Below, piece after piece: positions 24,283 to 35,359 of a stretch of 64,000 nucleotides of DNA (position 1 is the first letter of the stretch; each line of letters opens with the position of its first letter). The DNA comes from Lyophyllum atratum (Eukaryota; Basidiomycota; Agaricomycetes; Agaricales; Lyophyllaceae). A program made the position numbers and the translations under genes. Below the pieces are notes generated by a model. The model was not told where the DNA came from. It made no database searches and worked only from the letters and a program-made list of their open reading frames with translations. The stretch is from contig JACGCN010000007.1 in NCBI GenBank assembly GCA_014905825.1, forward strand, positions 1,178,001 through 1,242,000, in the 5' to 3' direction.

Positions 24283-25718
24283 TGTTTTCTGCGTGCAATA
24301 GAAGCCAAATCAGCGTCCACTTCAGAGCTGCCCAAATTTGTCCCCATCAACGCCATCCGAAGCAGTGTCCAGCGATCCATCCCAAATTCCAACATTTCAG
24401 CTCCAAATCACCGCAAAATCGAGGCAAGGGACTGTTTGGCGTGTGCACAGGGCGAGGTGGGGGGCATAAAAACGGGGGAACATACCTTGAGGAGGGGTTG
24501 GCGGGTTGATGTGCTGCAACGGACACCTTGCAATCGATGTTTGCACAACTTCGCGCCACTTTGTCAATAGGAGTAAACACAAATTGATTGCAACCGATTT
24601 TTCGTGTCACGGTCAATTCAACCACTCTTGTCCTACACGACGTGCATCTCTGATCCTGTGAGTACTTATCCCGTTCAAATTCTCTCGTTTGTATGATGGG
24701 CGTATGCCAATATTTATTGTCGGTGACTTCAGCGCAAGCGCTCGAATCAATGATCGCAACTTTTTTAGCTGACTTTTTCTCTCTTCCCCTTCACCCTCAT
24801 CTGCAACCTTCCATGACTTACGCCTTTTCTCCCTCTTACCAGTCGGTTTTCGCGTAGCACAGAACACCAATAGGCTTGTTCTCCTCTGCTGCGGCATCCC
24901 TGAAGCCCTCATCTACGTACATTGTCAGTATCTTACCCTAACACCCCGTTGGCACGTCGTCAACCCAATATCATTTTATTTCCTTTATACTATCACCACA
25001 CCCACACCAAGCCGTGTTGACACTTGGTCCATATAGGTATTCAGCCCGCCGCGTACGGCTGGACTGTTGATTGAACTCTACCAATCGTCTGCAGTTGCCA
25101 GCGCTCGTGCTGTCAAGTCGAAGCCGCAAAGGAGTCATTCGTAGCTACAGTGTCATCTTTGAGGTGAGCGCCCATCCGTCCCGTCATGTACTGCAAGTAT
25201 CGGTGCATGTCAAATGTCTGTCGTCCGCCTTGAGAGAGAGCCCTTTTAAGCCTTCCGGGAAAACATATGAGTGGTGTCGGCGCATTCTCTTCTCCCCAAT
25301 TCCTTTTTGCCTTCGTTCTCTTCTCGATGACCCATTGCATGATACCGACGGTATGGCACCCACATTCTATCCTAACAACGCGTACCAAGTACGATGCAGG
25401 ATTAGAAAACGCGAGTCTTGATCGACTAAGTGGCTCCGCCACATATGGCGGGGAGCACGATGGCGAAATGTGACATTTTATGCATGGGATGAATCATCAG
25501 AGAACTTCATCGCCCCTCTCCTTTCTTTTTGTTGGTCGGACGACGATCTTGAAAACATTTATGCTGACGAATCTTGCATGTTTGACAGTCACCTTGACGC
25601 TAAATCGTATCTGCAGGACCTTTCACTCGTAATGTAAGCTTCTTCATTTTTTATGTTGTTGTTCCACCCGCACTAACAATAATTCTTGCTTTCAACAGCC
25701 TATACATATAAGGCTATA
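24283..25718. other. Intergenic region between divergent RPL28 and RPB11
   Basis: It must hold both promoters. Pyrimidine-rich tracts near 24770-24840 are typical of fungal ribosomal-protein promoters and leaders. Several short frames on both strands have no motif. Near 25430-25455 a short inverted repeat (GGCTCCGCCA ... TGGCGGGGAGC) could fold, meaning unknown. I see no gene. Confidence 0.4.
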
Positions 25719-26284
25719 ATGAACGCACCGAATCGCTACGAGCTCTACGTGCTCGAAGACGGCGAGAAGCCGTGAGTCATACTCATTGCTCGCAACAAAG
25801 CAACTCTGTGCTGATTGCGCCGGTCCATGGATCTCTAGAGTTGAAATCACGGAGGACACCAAGATCCCCAACGCCGCCACGATCAAGATAGTCAAGCAAG
25901 ACCACACCCTCGGCAACATGCTCCGCGCGTGCGCACCCCTCTCCTCCCCCCCCTCCTCCCCAAACCTAACCCACCTTCATCCCCCTCCACAGCCAGCTCC
26001 TCTCCATGCCGCAAATCCTCTTCGCAGGCTACAAAGTCCCGCACCCCCTCCACCCCTACTTCCTCATCAAGATTCAGACCGACGGCACCGTGACGCCGCA
26101 GGAGGTGCTCGAGCAGGCGTGCAAGAAGCTCATCGGGACGATGGCGTCGCTCGAGGCGAAGTTTAAGCGGGAGTTCTCGTTTAAGGATGTGGAGGGTACG
26201 GTGGGGGGTGTGGCGGCGGCGGAGGATCCGTATGGGGCGGGTGGGGGGGCGTGGAGTGGGGGGAAGGATTATTTGGATTTCTGA
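25719..26284 (+). CDS. RPB11: DNA-directed RNA polymerase II subunit RPB11
   Basis: Small alpha-like subunit that pairs with RPB3 to nucleate Pol II assembly. Exons 25719-25771, 25839-25928 and 25993-26284 total 435 nt, 144 aa, slightly longer than the usual ~120. It starts MNAPNRYELYVLEDGEKP; the signature alpha-motif follows: ATIKIVKQDHTLGNMLRAQL, then FAGYKVPHPLHPYFLIKIQT, and the C-terminal helix VTPQEVLEQACKKLIGTMAS. The extra C-terminal 25 residues are Gly/Ala/Asp-rich (GGVAAAEDPYGAG) and probably disordered. KxPHPL rather than an AC19-type motif set, plus the helix sequence, supports RPB11 over AC19. Confidence 0.93.
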
Positions 26285-28107
26285 GTGGGAGATTGTACGA
26301 TGTATATTTTTGTTGCGTTCGGGCTGTGTATCGTCTGCTCGTTGATTGCTTTCATATTCTGAATATAGCTCTGCCCCCGGCGGTCGCGCTGTGAGAGACT
26401 CGGCATTGAATGTTGACGAAAGCTGAGCATCAGGTTATTGCTGCTCGCCGATTCGAATATCCGCGTCCGTTCCCTGCTTGGTATTGACGTACCCGTCCAG
26501 TCAGTAATCCCTTTCTAGCGATGTTGAGACATTCCGCGATCAAGAAACTTCGACATAAAGTGCTTGGTTTATTCGCGAATTCCAGCTGGCAACTTCTGGT
26601 GAGCCACGACTCGTATATGATATACCGTTCACTATAAATGCCACTGGTCTAATCTCCCTTAACCCACGAGGGTATCGATTTCCCGTTCATCCCAAGAGTT
26701 AATGACCTCTGGGATGTTTTTCTTATGTCGTGGCTGGGATCCCGAATTACCACATCAACAGTAATGGGAAGCTTGCTTCATTCATTCATAGATCAAGGAC
26801 GACTTCCTATTGTCTAGTAAGATTGACCTTCTTTCTTCAGTTCATTAATGTTAGCGAGAAGCTGCATCAGCCGATATATGGCCCTTTTGTACCACTGGCA
26901 TGTACCGTAGTAAACAGCCACCGTCAGGCTACAACTCAGCATGATAGCGAAGGTGGACGTCGTATTTGAATCCTGATAAATGGTACTCCTGTATACGTGG
27001 AGCCGGACCCAACTATCCTACGGCGGGGGCATAACCTCGCCCATCCCCCACGGCAGGCGTACACCCGAAGTGCGATATAAGACTGGTATCGTGGGTTCAT
27101 GCCGGGGTCATCGCGATTGCGAAAAATACTCCAGCGATATCATGAGACTTGGTGAACAACATCCGTAATGCAAAGTGCAGTGCACGTAGCAGGTAACCTA
27201 AATAACCGGAGACATTGACAAGCGCCTGACTGATCATGATGTCAGACATGCCAAAGCTCGACCTCGGCGCTGTCGATCTCAATGATCAGGGGAGGCGACT
27301 CGGAGTGACGGCGGGAACGATGCTCGATGCTCGCGAGTCGGTCAGCACAGTCGGAGACCGGCTTCGGCGACTATGTGCCCCATACCAAGACCTAAAAGTT
27401 GCCAAATTATCAATCCGGAAATGCATCAACCCGGCCATCGATGTTCACTCGTTATTTACCCGTACTCCCCCGACCCTTTGACTGGGGATGATGGTGGCAC
27501 GACCGATGCCGGCATCTGGCAGGGCACACATGTGCGTCTACAACTGGACTCCATTTAATTCTGAAACACATCAATGAAAGCAGATGAGGAATGGACGATT
27601 CGACAGAGGTTTGACGTGTTGCAGATCATACCAGCCCTAGAATGGATATGTAGAGTATTTTTCTTTTCCTTGACTTGGACAGAGATATAGACGATTCCTT
27701 GGACAAATCAGGTTCATGAAGATACTTGACATTCGGCGACTGACCAACTGGGGATGTTGTATAGATACATCGTCACAAGCGATGGCACCCCGATATGGAA
27801 CGCTGGGCCCTGTTAGACGAACCGGCTTCGCGACTGTGTGGCGCTCTACAGTCGTCCGAGAATGAACAGTCACCGTACGCAGATTGGATATTCGAGATTT
27901 GTCGTCGGCTGGTGGATGAAAAGCGAATGGAGAGCCACAACATTTTTGTTCTAAATGACAGATGTAGTTAATATGCAAGATGGGTCGAAATTATTTCGGC
28001 CTAGCCGCCGAAGTTATGCATCCATATTATCAGCTGTATGATATATCCAAGGCGAACGGCGCAAATACCAGCGAATAAAAGTAGAAGGTCAGGAAGCGCC
28101 AGTACAA
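26285..28107. other. Gene-poor region
   Basis: About 1.8 kb between the 3' ends of RPB11 and MTG1. Frames are under 115 codons and without motifs. No gene supported. Confidence 0.45.
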
Positions 28108-29886
28108 TTATCGCTTTAAATGTTTTTGTTTCCGCTTCAGCTTTTCCTCCTTTACCTGCTGTTTCTTGACTTGTGTGGGGCTGACGTTCATCTCCTCGCT
28201 CTCCTCCCGCTCCACTGTCGATAGATGCTCGTCGATACAGGCCTCCATTTTCGCCTGTACAATCCGGGCCTCGTCTTCTTCGTTCGCCGGCTTATCATCT
28301 GGACCCATTTGCCACTGGAAATCAAAGCCCCATCCCTGTGTGGGACTGTGGCCGAGCTCGGATTGAGAAGATCCGGAAAAGTGGAGCAGTGGGGATGAAG
28401 CAGCAGCGATGAGCCCGCCTTCCTCTCGCCACCACCGCACAAAATATACCGCCGCCCGTGCGGTATCAGGTTCGGCGCCACGCATGATCATGCCCATCCG
28501 GCGCGCAAGCTGTTCCAGGAACTCATGGAGATGGATGGTAGGCGTGGCACCCTCCGGAAGGAGCTGCAGATATGCCGGTGCTGCGGTCATAAGCATATAC
28601 AAATCAGCATGACGACTTGAAGATGACGGCCGGTACGAGGTAATGGAACGTACAGATGGGATTCAGAACGTTGAGTCTGTATAGTAAGTAAGACGCGAGT
28701 GCTTCCATATCGTAGAGACCTTCTTTAATCCCCGCTACAAGAAGTGAAAATGAAGGATTCTTCATCAGATTCTGATTACCGAGATGGTGGGGCATGGCAA
28801 ATCGAGGTGCGGAAGTTACGTACCTATTAGGGCAAGCTTGACCCCTCTCTCGGCACCTTCCACACCACGCCCCAGGAAAGGGAGCATGACGCCGGGGGTA
28901 TCAAAGGCGTACACAAGGGGATCTAAAGAGACTTTAAGCCGCGTGGAGAGGGCCTGCGTTAGGCCAGGCTGAGCAGACGTTTGAAAAGCCTTCGGTGTAC
29001 CTAACGGCCAATGTGTTTACGATTATATGACCGGCAGATGAGGTATACTAGTAACGCACGGCCTTTGATGCCCATATTTCGGAGAGCGTTAAGTAACGTT
29101 GATTTGCCAACATTCGGCATTCCAATGACCAAAACGTTCAGCTCCATGGCATGTGGATGTTTCTTGGCGATATCTAGAGTGAAAGTAATCAATACCTGAA
29201 CCTGACCTCGCAATTGTGTTTGAGGTGGACGAATAGACAGTAACATACTTACTAAGAGATCGCTCAAATTTCGAATGTCCCGCGGCCGTTGCCACGAAGC
29301 AAAGAGCACTTGTTGATCAGGAAATTTCTTGGCCATAGCATGGCGAAAAGGCTACCAAGCCACGAAAGCTCAAACTCTACCTCGTAAGGCTCAGACCACA
29401 AGGCTTACCTCCATGCCCCATTGGGGTACAAGGTCCCGTTTGTTCAGTACAATGATGCGTTCACATGCACCGGTATTCACGATACGGCGGTTCGGATTGT
29501 TCGGATCCCACCCTCGCTCGAGTCTCCATTTTTGTAGGGCTCCTGCAGGGATATTTTTTTAGTGGGCCCAGGTAGTGTGCACGATGATAGTAGAATATGG
29601 GCATCCGGAATGAGGCACGCTTCTACGGCTTCCAGGACCAGAGCCAGCATTCGCCTGCTTCTACTGCGATTATGACGCCGAATCCGAAGGACGCGCAGGA
29701 ATTTGTAGACGCACCTTCTAGGGTTCTGTTGATACTCGTCAATGGCAGCCGGGAATCCCTGATCTCGAGAACAACGTCCGTTCGCGTAAGCAACGCCGGG
29801 AGCATCCGCGTAAACTTCATCATGTGCCCAGGAAACCATGACGGTGGAATTGGCAGACTTGGAAGCGGTATATGGGTGAGAGCCAT
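28108..29886 (-). CDS. MTG1: Mitochondrial ribosome-associated GTPase 1 (MTG1/YlqF family)
   Basis: Circularly permuted GTPase that assists assembly of the large mitochondrial ribosomal subunit on the inner membrane. The start at 29886 gives MALTHIPLPSLPIPPSWFPG, then HMMKFTRMLPALLTRTDVVL and EIRDSRLPLTSIN. The G motifs come in the permuted order: G4 IIVLNKRDLVPQWG first, a G5-like FASWQRP, then G1 GMPNVGKSTLLNAL, G2 SAQPGLTQ and G3 DTPGVM. The C-terminal domain carries YDMEALASYLLYRLN and LLPEGATPTIHLHEFLEQLA. The tail is acidic then strongly basic (KKQQVKEEKLKRKQKHLKR), longer than in yeast. Several introns of about 50 nt. All nucleotide-binding motifs are intact. Confidence 0.92.
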
Positions 29887-32800
29887 GTTGGTGAGCGCGT
29901 GGTTGATAGAAATAGTTTAACAGTAAACGTCTAAAGCCAATACAGTCGTGTATTCGTGTGCAATCGCGGGGAGGCAAGAGAGAAGGCAGGCGTGAAACGG
30001 ATCTGGAAGTTGCAGCCTGCAGGGTGACGTATGACGCGTGTGCTTGGGTTCGAGCGACACAGATATTGTCTATAATATCAGCGAATTGAGTCCTTAGTCC
30101 AAGCGGCCGATGAACCGCAAGTCTGGCGCGGTGGGGGCGCAGTCGTGTTGTAGGAAGTCGGGAGTCCGAACTGTGACCAGAAAAGTTACGAGCGATCGTT
30201 GTTTGTTCGTGCTGGGATGCATCGTCGTTACATTGCCGAACAAATATACACCCACAACTCTATGCCATTTCCGTCATGACCGCTTGCTTAGCAGGAGTAT
30301 GCGGCCTGCTGCCATTGGTGAGACGTGTCTGACAGGAGACAATAACGGGTAAAATTAATAACATTCCGCTCTCAGCGCGCTGTTCTGTGTTAAATCTCAT
30401 CCATTCATGACGGACTGCATTCTGACACCCCGAGCACTTTATCCCGCCCACAAAGTTGGCCGCAGCGTAACTGGATAGAGTCCATCTTCCCTAAATGTTA
30501 GGCCCGCGTGCCCTAGACCTCTTAGGCCTAGGTCAACAGGTACAAAACCCCCTACCGATTCCGGCGAGACCAAGGCTTACTTTTTGCCTCGCCACCCCCT
30601 CGCCGTTGCCCATGCAACTCCAAAAAGTACCGCACTTGGTAACACAATCCAACGGCCCTGTAGGTCACCAGCCGAACTACCTAACGGCCGGAGAAATCTA
30701 TGCGTCAGGCCCCTACGTTTGAACTTCCGCGCACTCCTCGTGCATGCAATATGAGCGCATGTACCTGATTTCGACGGCCTTCTCACCGGCTCGTGGCTAA
30801 TAGAAATTCCATGAACCAGCCGCCGTCCAGAGCTGGACGCCGATTTGCTCGCAGTGCTACATTTCTCGCGTAAATCCAACCGGTGGTCTGGACCTTAGCG
30901 GTCCCCGTCCAGCTTTCTTAAAACCTTAAAAGAAAGTGCGCAGGCGGCCAGGCAATATTTCTCTGCCACCAGCAGCAGAACTTCTTCGTTACCCTTTTTT
31001 CAAGCTTCTACCTCTATTGAGATCTATTTTATCTGTTGGATCCGTATATATATTATCATCCTCCGCTGTGATTGACATACGACGAGCCTCGTCTCACCTG
31101 CGTCCAGCCGGTAATACGGCCGTACATATTAGTATCGTCGAATGAAACCCCCGCTAGCATCTCATTATGTATCAGCCTCGGGCCAATCCTGTAAGACAAA
31201 TTTTATTGCACGTCGAGTGATTATCATCACCTGATACGACAGAAGTGACTCGACGGCGCCAAAACCCAAATACATATCACCCAATCCACGTCGAGCGAAG
31301 GTCAGAGGAGGCGCTCCGCGGAAGGCGTGGTTTTTGCTGCTTGCCTTCTAGCTCAAATCATTTCTCCTCTCACTTCCTTTTTTGTATGTTCTGCTAGTAG
31401 CGTTGCGAGGAGATTGAAGCCGAGCTATACAGATACCTGATTTTTTATGAGGTTCTTGTGTGAATGCAGAGTATACTATCTATTAGGCTTGCGTGCACGC
31501 TGCACAAAAAGCTGCATTTGGTCAATGGAGCAATGCATCTGGCCAGCACGGATCTTTCGCGATATCCGGGAACAGCAGATCGTTAAAATGACGCAATGGT
31601 GCGCGCGCCTATTCGAACGTCGTGTTAGCCCCACGGTGCGTTCTCACTCCAAGGTCCCCTCCTTTATTCTTCAAGCAGAGGACGCAAAGTATGGTAAGAT
31701 ACGTCTTCTGTATCTCTGATCTGAGCGACACTAGTAACAATAACACAATTAGGCATCTGACAGGCCGTGCCGTAAACCATTGACATGCTCGTGAGAAGGG
31801 AGAAAAAAAAGGTATTCCTGTTCCGTAAGAATGCGATGGTCTATGGGGTATTTTGGAGTTTTGGGCTGCGCAAGTCGAGGAAGGCACACCTGTCAACCCC
31901 ATGGAACACGTGTGTAACACCACTGTAGCGGCGCTGATCGTTATCGGGGTCAATAGATTGCTTACTGACTCTTTGGCTTGAGTGTGATCACATGGCGCAC
32001 AGCGTTCAAAATTTAGTGTATACAAGGCCGGAATAATTTGCGGTAGGTACGAACACGAAGACCGCAGTTGCGCCAGCCGAGAGAGGCATGCGTGCCGCTG
32101 GCAAAGGAAGAAAATCCTCAGCTCGCAGGGTTTACTACCATGCGACATCATGCAGCGAACATACGGAAGGATGGAAACGCGGCAGGTCAGTAAATTTCGG
32201 CCGTGATGCTGTTGGGTAGCACCGAAAAATCAGATTGATCTGGAAGTGACTCCGTATACAAACCCGAAAGGTTGGCTGAAGAGTACATTTATTACCTTCC
32301 GTTGGCATGCATGTGGATATGTAGGTCGTGTAGAAAGCAACGCATCGAAGAGGTGACTCTACCGGTCTGCCCGAGAAGTTACTGAGGACTCTATCAACTC
32401 AGAGGCTTTGAGCCTTAGACCCAGCGCCCAGGTGAAAAAGCGTTCTGTAGAGGCATCGACTTTCGCGGGGGACAAAAGACTCGAGGTGACGTGAAGAATG
32501 TAGGTATCCATACTGAAGCATCTAGATCCTTCATCTACAAGCGCGCCGTCAATTTCGTACCGATCCAGTACATTGTTTGACCTTGTGCGGTCGAATCGGC
32601 CGCGTCCGGATGTCACACCGCTGGACCTCGCTGGACCTCGTTGGACCTCAGGGGAATTCCAGCGGATTGGGATACGTGATGCGCATCAGGCGTTTGTCAA
32701 CACGAGATGGTTCGAGTTAACTTTGGGCGTCAGAAATCCAGGAGAGCCAGAGAGCCGGGTCCATATCATATAGCAGCGTCCAAGTCATTTCCTCAGCGTG

Positions 32801-33639
32801 TTCTGCGTCAGATACATGTCGCTGAAGCGCGGAACCGTAAGTAGACAATAACCGAGGTAGCCGTTGACGTATTCCAGGCAGGAAAAAACGGGCGTCAAGC
32901 CTGTCAATTGCCGCTGGGTGTACAATAGATGTTCTGGAAGCAGACGCCCGGGAAATCATGATTGACCCCACTACCCGGCGCCAGAGACAGTGGCGATCAG
33001 ATAAAGATATCTCGGCCGAATTGGGATTTTACAAGGATATGTCGCTCACGGAATGGACGATAGAGGTAATCCTGGTGCAGGAGAGAACATTCAGAGAGAA
33101 CAACGGTATACAGAAATGATCAACAGTGTACACTGTGATGGAAACAATGCACCATATTTCGGTAAGCGCGAAACATGATTGGTTGATCGAAATTAGAGGG
33201 GCGTGGACACCAGGGTTCGCTTGGCCGGAAACGGAGCTGCTGTATCGATTTGGCAAAGCCTTGTTCACACAGGCTGTACCGTTCACAGGGCCGCGAACCA
33301 CGATTAAGGTTGGGAAGGTTTTATTTCGGTGAACCTGCGTCAATGTGGCGAAGATCAGTCGAATCGGACGCCTGATGTCCCCAATCGATAAGGTGGAAGG
33401 TGGAATGGGTTGAATAAAGGTTTACTTTTGGAAGGAGAGGGAGCAGGAATGGAGACGGATGGGGATAGATCATTGATACGAAGCTTGTAGACTCATCTCG
33501 AATCGATCGTTGAGGTTCCTGAGAGCACGTGCTGGCGCTGTTTGTTGATGTCTGCCGTAGCTGCCCATTGCTTCCAAACCACGACTTTGCTCCACTGCGG
33601 GCTCCTTGCTTTAAATCTCCCTTCTCCCCGTCGGCGTAA
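29887..33639. other. 3.7 kb gene-poor region
   Basis: The longest stretch without a supported gene outside repeats. The best frame (31609-32151, minus, 180 codons) has no domain. A short triple repeat of about 10 bp (CTGGACCTCG) lies at 32621-32650. No transposon ends, tRNA or coding exon chain recognised. Confidence 0.45.
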
Positions 33640-34386
33640 ATGCCCTCTCACTTGCCCCACAACACCCACACAATGCACAGAGCGAAGAGAATGCGCCGCA
33701 GTGCCACCTCGGTTATGGCGGGCGCCTTTGATGTCCGCCCACCCCGCGACGTTTTGACAAGTTTGTTAAATGGTGTGCCGCCCTATATTCTGGTGGAAAA
33801 GGATGAGGAGGAGAGGAAGGCGAGGAAGAGGGAAAAGAAGGAGCGAGATCGCGAGAGGAAGAAGGAGAAGGCCGCGCTAAAGGCACAGAGTGCTTTGTTA
33901 CACGAGGCCGGATACAACGCGACGCCAGATACATCTTGTCCAGGTCCAAAGCTGGTCATTCCGCCCGCGCAGTCTTCAGGAGCCGCCTCGTCGTTCTGGC
34001 GAGCCAAAGCACGACCCACGATTCACATCCCGACGATCCAGCGTTCGGTGTCCGTCACGCCGCCGCCCAGCACGCCACCCATGCTGTTACCATCAACCCC
34101 TGCCTCGACGCCTGGGCCATCTAATTCCTCTAGCACCTCTCGCTTCTCCTCCAAGCGCCCGCATACCCCAGATGATTATGACGATTTCGACGAACCGTGC
34201 AGTTCCACAGCTCCCCGGAGGAAACGACAAGCTGCGAAAAAAGGTTGGAAGGGTTGGGTTGAGGGATCTCCACCGCCATCGGAGAAGCTTATAAATCTCG
34301 ACGCTGTACCCGTACTTCAAGAGAGGAGAACGAGGAGCGGGAAGAATTTTGACGCTATCGGGGTTGGCAAGGATGGATGGGTCTAG
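33640..34386 (+). CDS. Predicted basic nuclear protein, unknown function
   Basis: Uninterrupted frame of 248 codons; possible starts at 33640 and 33673. The N-terminal part has DVLTSLLNGVPPYILVEKDE, followed by a dense charged helix (ERKARKREKKERDRERKKEK) that could act as a nuclear-localisation and nucleic-acid-binding segment. The middle is Ser/Thr/Pro-rich (SVTPPPSTPPMLLPSTP), then an acidic patch (DDYDDFDE) beside a basic cluster (PRRKRQAAKKGWKGW). It ends RTRSGKNFDAIGVGKDGWV. I do not recognise the family; composition and the clean ORF support a real gene. Confidence 0.55.
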   Translation: MPSHLPHNTHTMHRAKRMRRSATSVMAGAFDVRPPRDVLTSLLNGVPPYILVEKDEEERKARKREKKERDRERKKEKAALKAQSALLHEAGYNATPDTSCPGPKLVIPPAQSSGAASSFWRAKARPTIHIPTIQRSVSVTPPPSTPPMLLPSTPASTPGPSNSSSTSRFSSKRPHTPDDYDDFDEPCSSTAPRRKRQAAKKGWKGWVEGSPPPSEKLINLDAVPVLQERRTRSGKNFDAIGVGKDGWV

Positions 34387-35359
34387 ACGTGAGTGGCACA
34401 TCTTAAATTCTAACGGCTGGATATTTACGAAACCTCGGCAGTCAGATATTGATATATGTGGGAGGTCACTGACGACGCCGCAGCGACGTACGATCAGTTT
34501 TGCGCTCGTCGTCGTGGTGGACGACGCCGACCCCGATATCACACCGTGTTTCCCTAGTCGACATGCTTTCTTTGTTTCCTTTCCTTGGTCGCATCGATTC
34601 TTATCAGACGCTTTTCCTTTCTCGACTCATCCGTCTCGGTCTAGGTTTTCTTGTGTCCCTGTATTATTCATCCACCCATACACTCGCTAAAGTACATGAG
34701 GAAGTTACCCAGCTCTATTCAACAGTAATCTAACTTTCTATTTAAGATATAGTCCTGCCAGTTAAACCTTCCTCCCCGTCGCTTACGTTCCCTTTTATCT
34801 TCGACACTGTAAAAAATTCAAGGAGGTGGATCGATGCTCATTGGACGGAACTTTTTTTTTATGATCGACGATCGATCACAATGCCCTCCGACGGCAAGGT
34901 AGCTTGTATCGACGACATGAATGGCTGCATCTCGGTGTTGCTAAAACTGTTAACTAGCCATATTATAGTCAGTGGGCAGTTATCATATGCATATAGGTAA
35001 TTGCGTCCGATTATTGATCATCCCTAAGCATTACAGAGCAATAGTATTATTTATAGTCAACCGCACTCAAGGAGTCAGAACCAACTCAAACGTCTCCCAA
35101 CCCCGTCTGAGAGCTGCTAACACCTGGTCCTTTACGTGGGGTGGCATTCGGGTATCCAATGCCGACCATCTACTCCGAATGGGGACCCAATATAAGTGTA
35201 TTTGGCGTCTCCAATGGACATGTGGTACTGCTGACTACTTGTGCACCTCAAGGACTAACTGATAGTATCACAAAATTACATTCCACCCCATACGACCACC
35301 CACATCGTCCCACGACGCTACTCTGAAAGTAATTACAGGACTAGTGTATCAGAAACATC
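34387..35359. other. Spacer between convergent genes
   Basis: About 970 bp, AT-richer, with homopolymer T runs near 34852. It likely includes two 3' UTRs. No gene seen. Confidence 0.4.

Noticed and set aside
31609..32151. 180-codon minus-strand frame
   Set aside because: No start context, domain or splice partners; composition is not gene-like.
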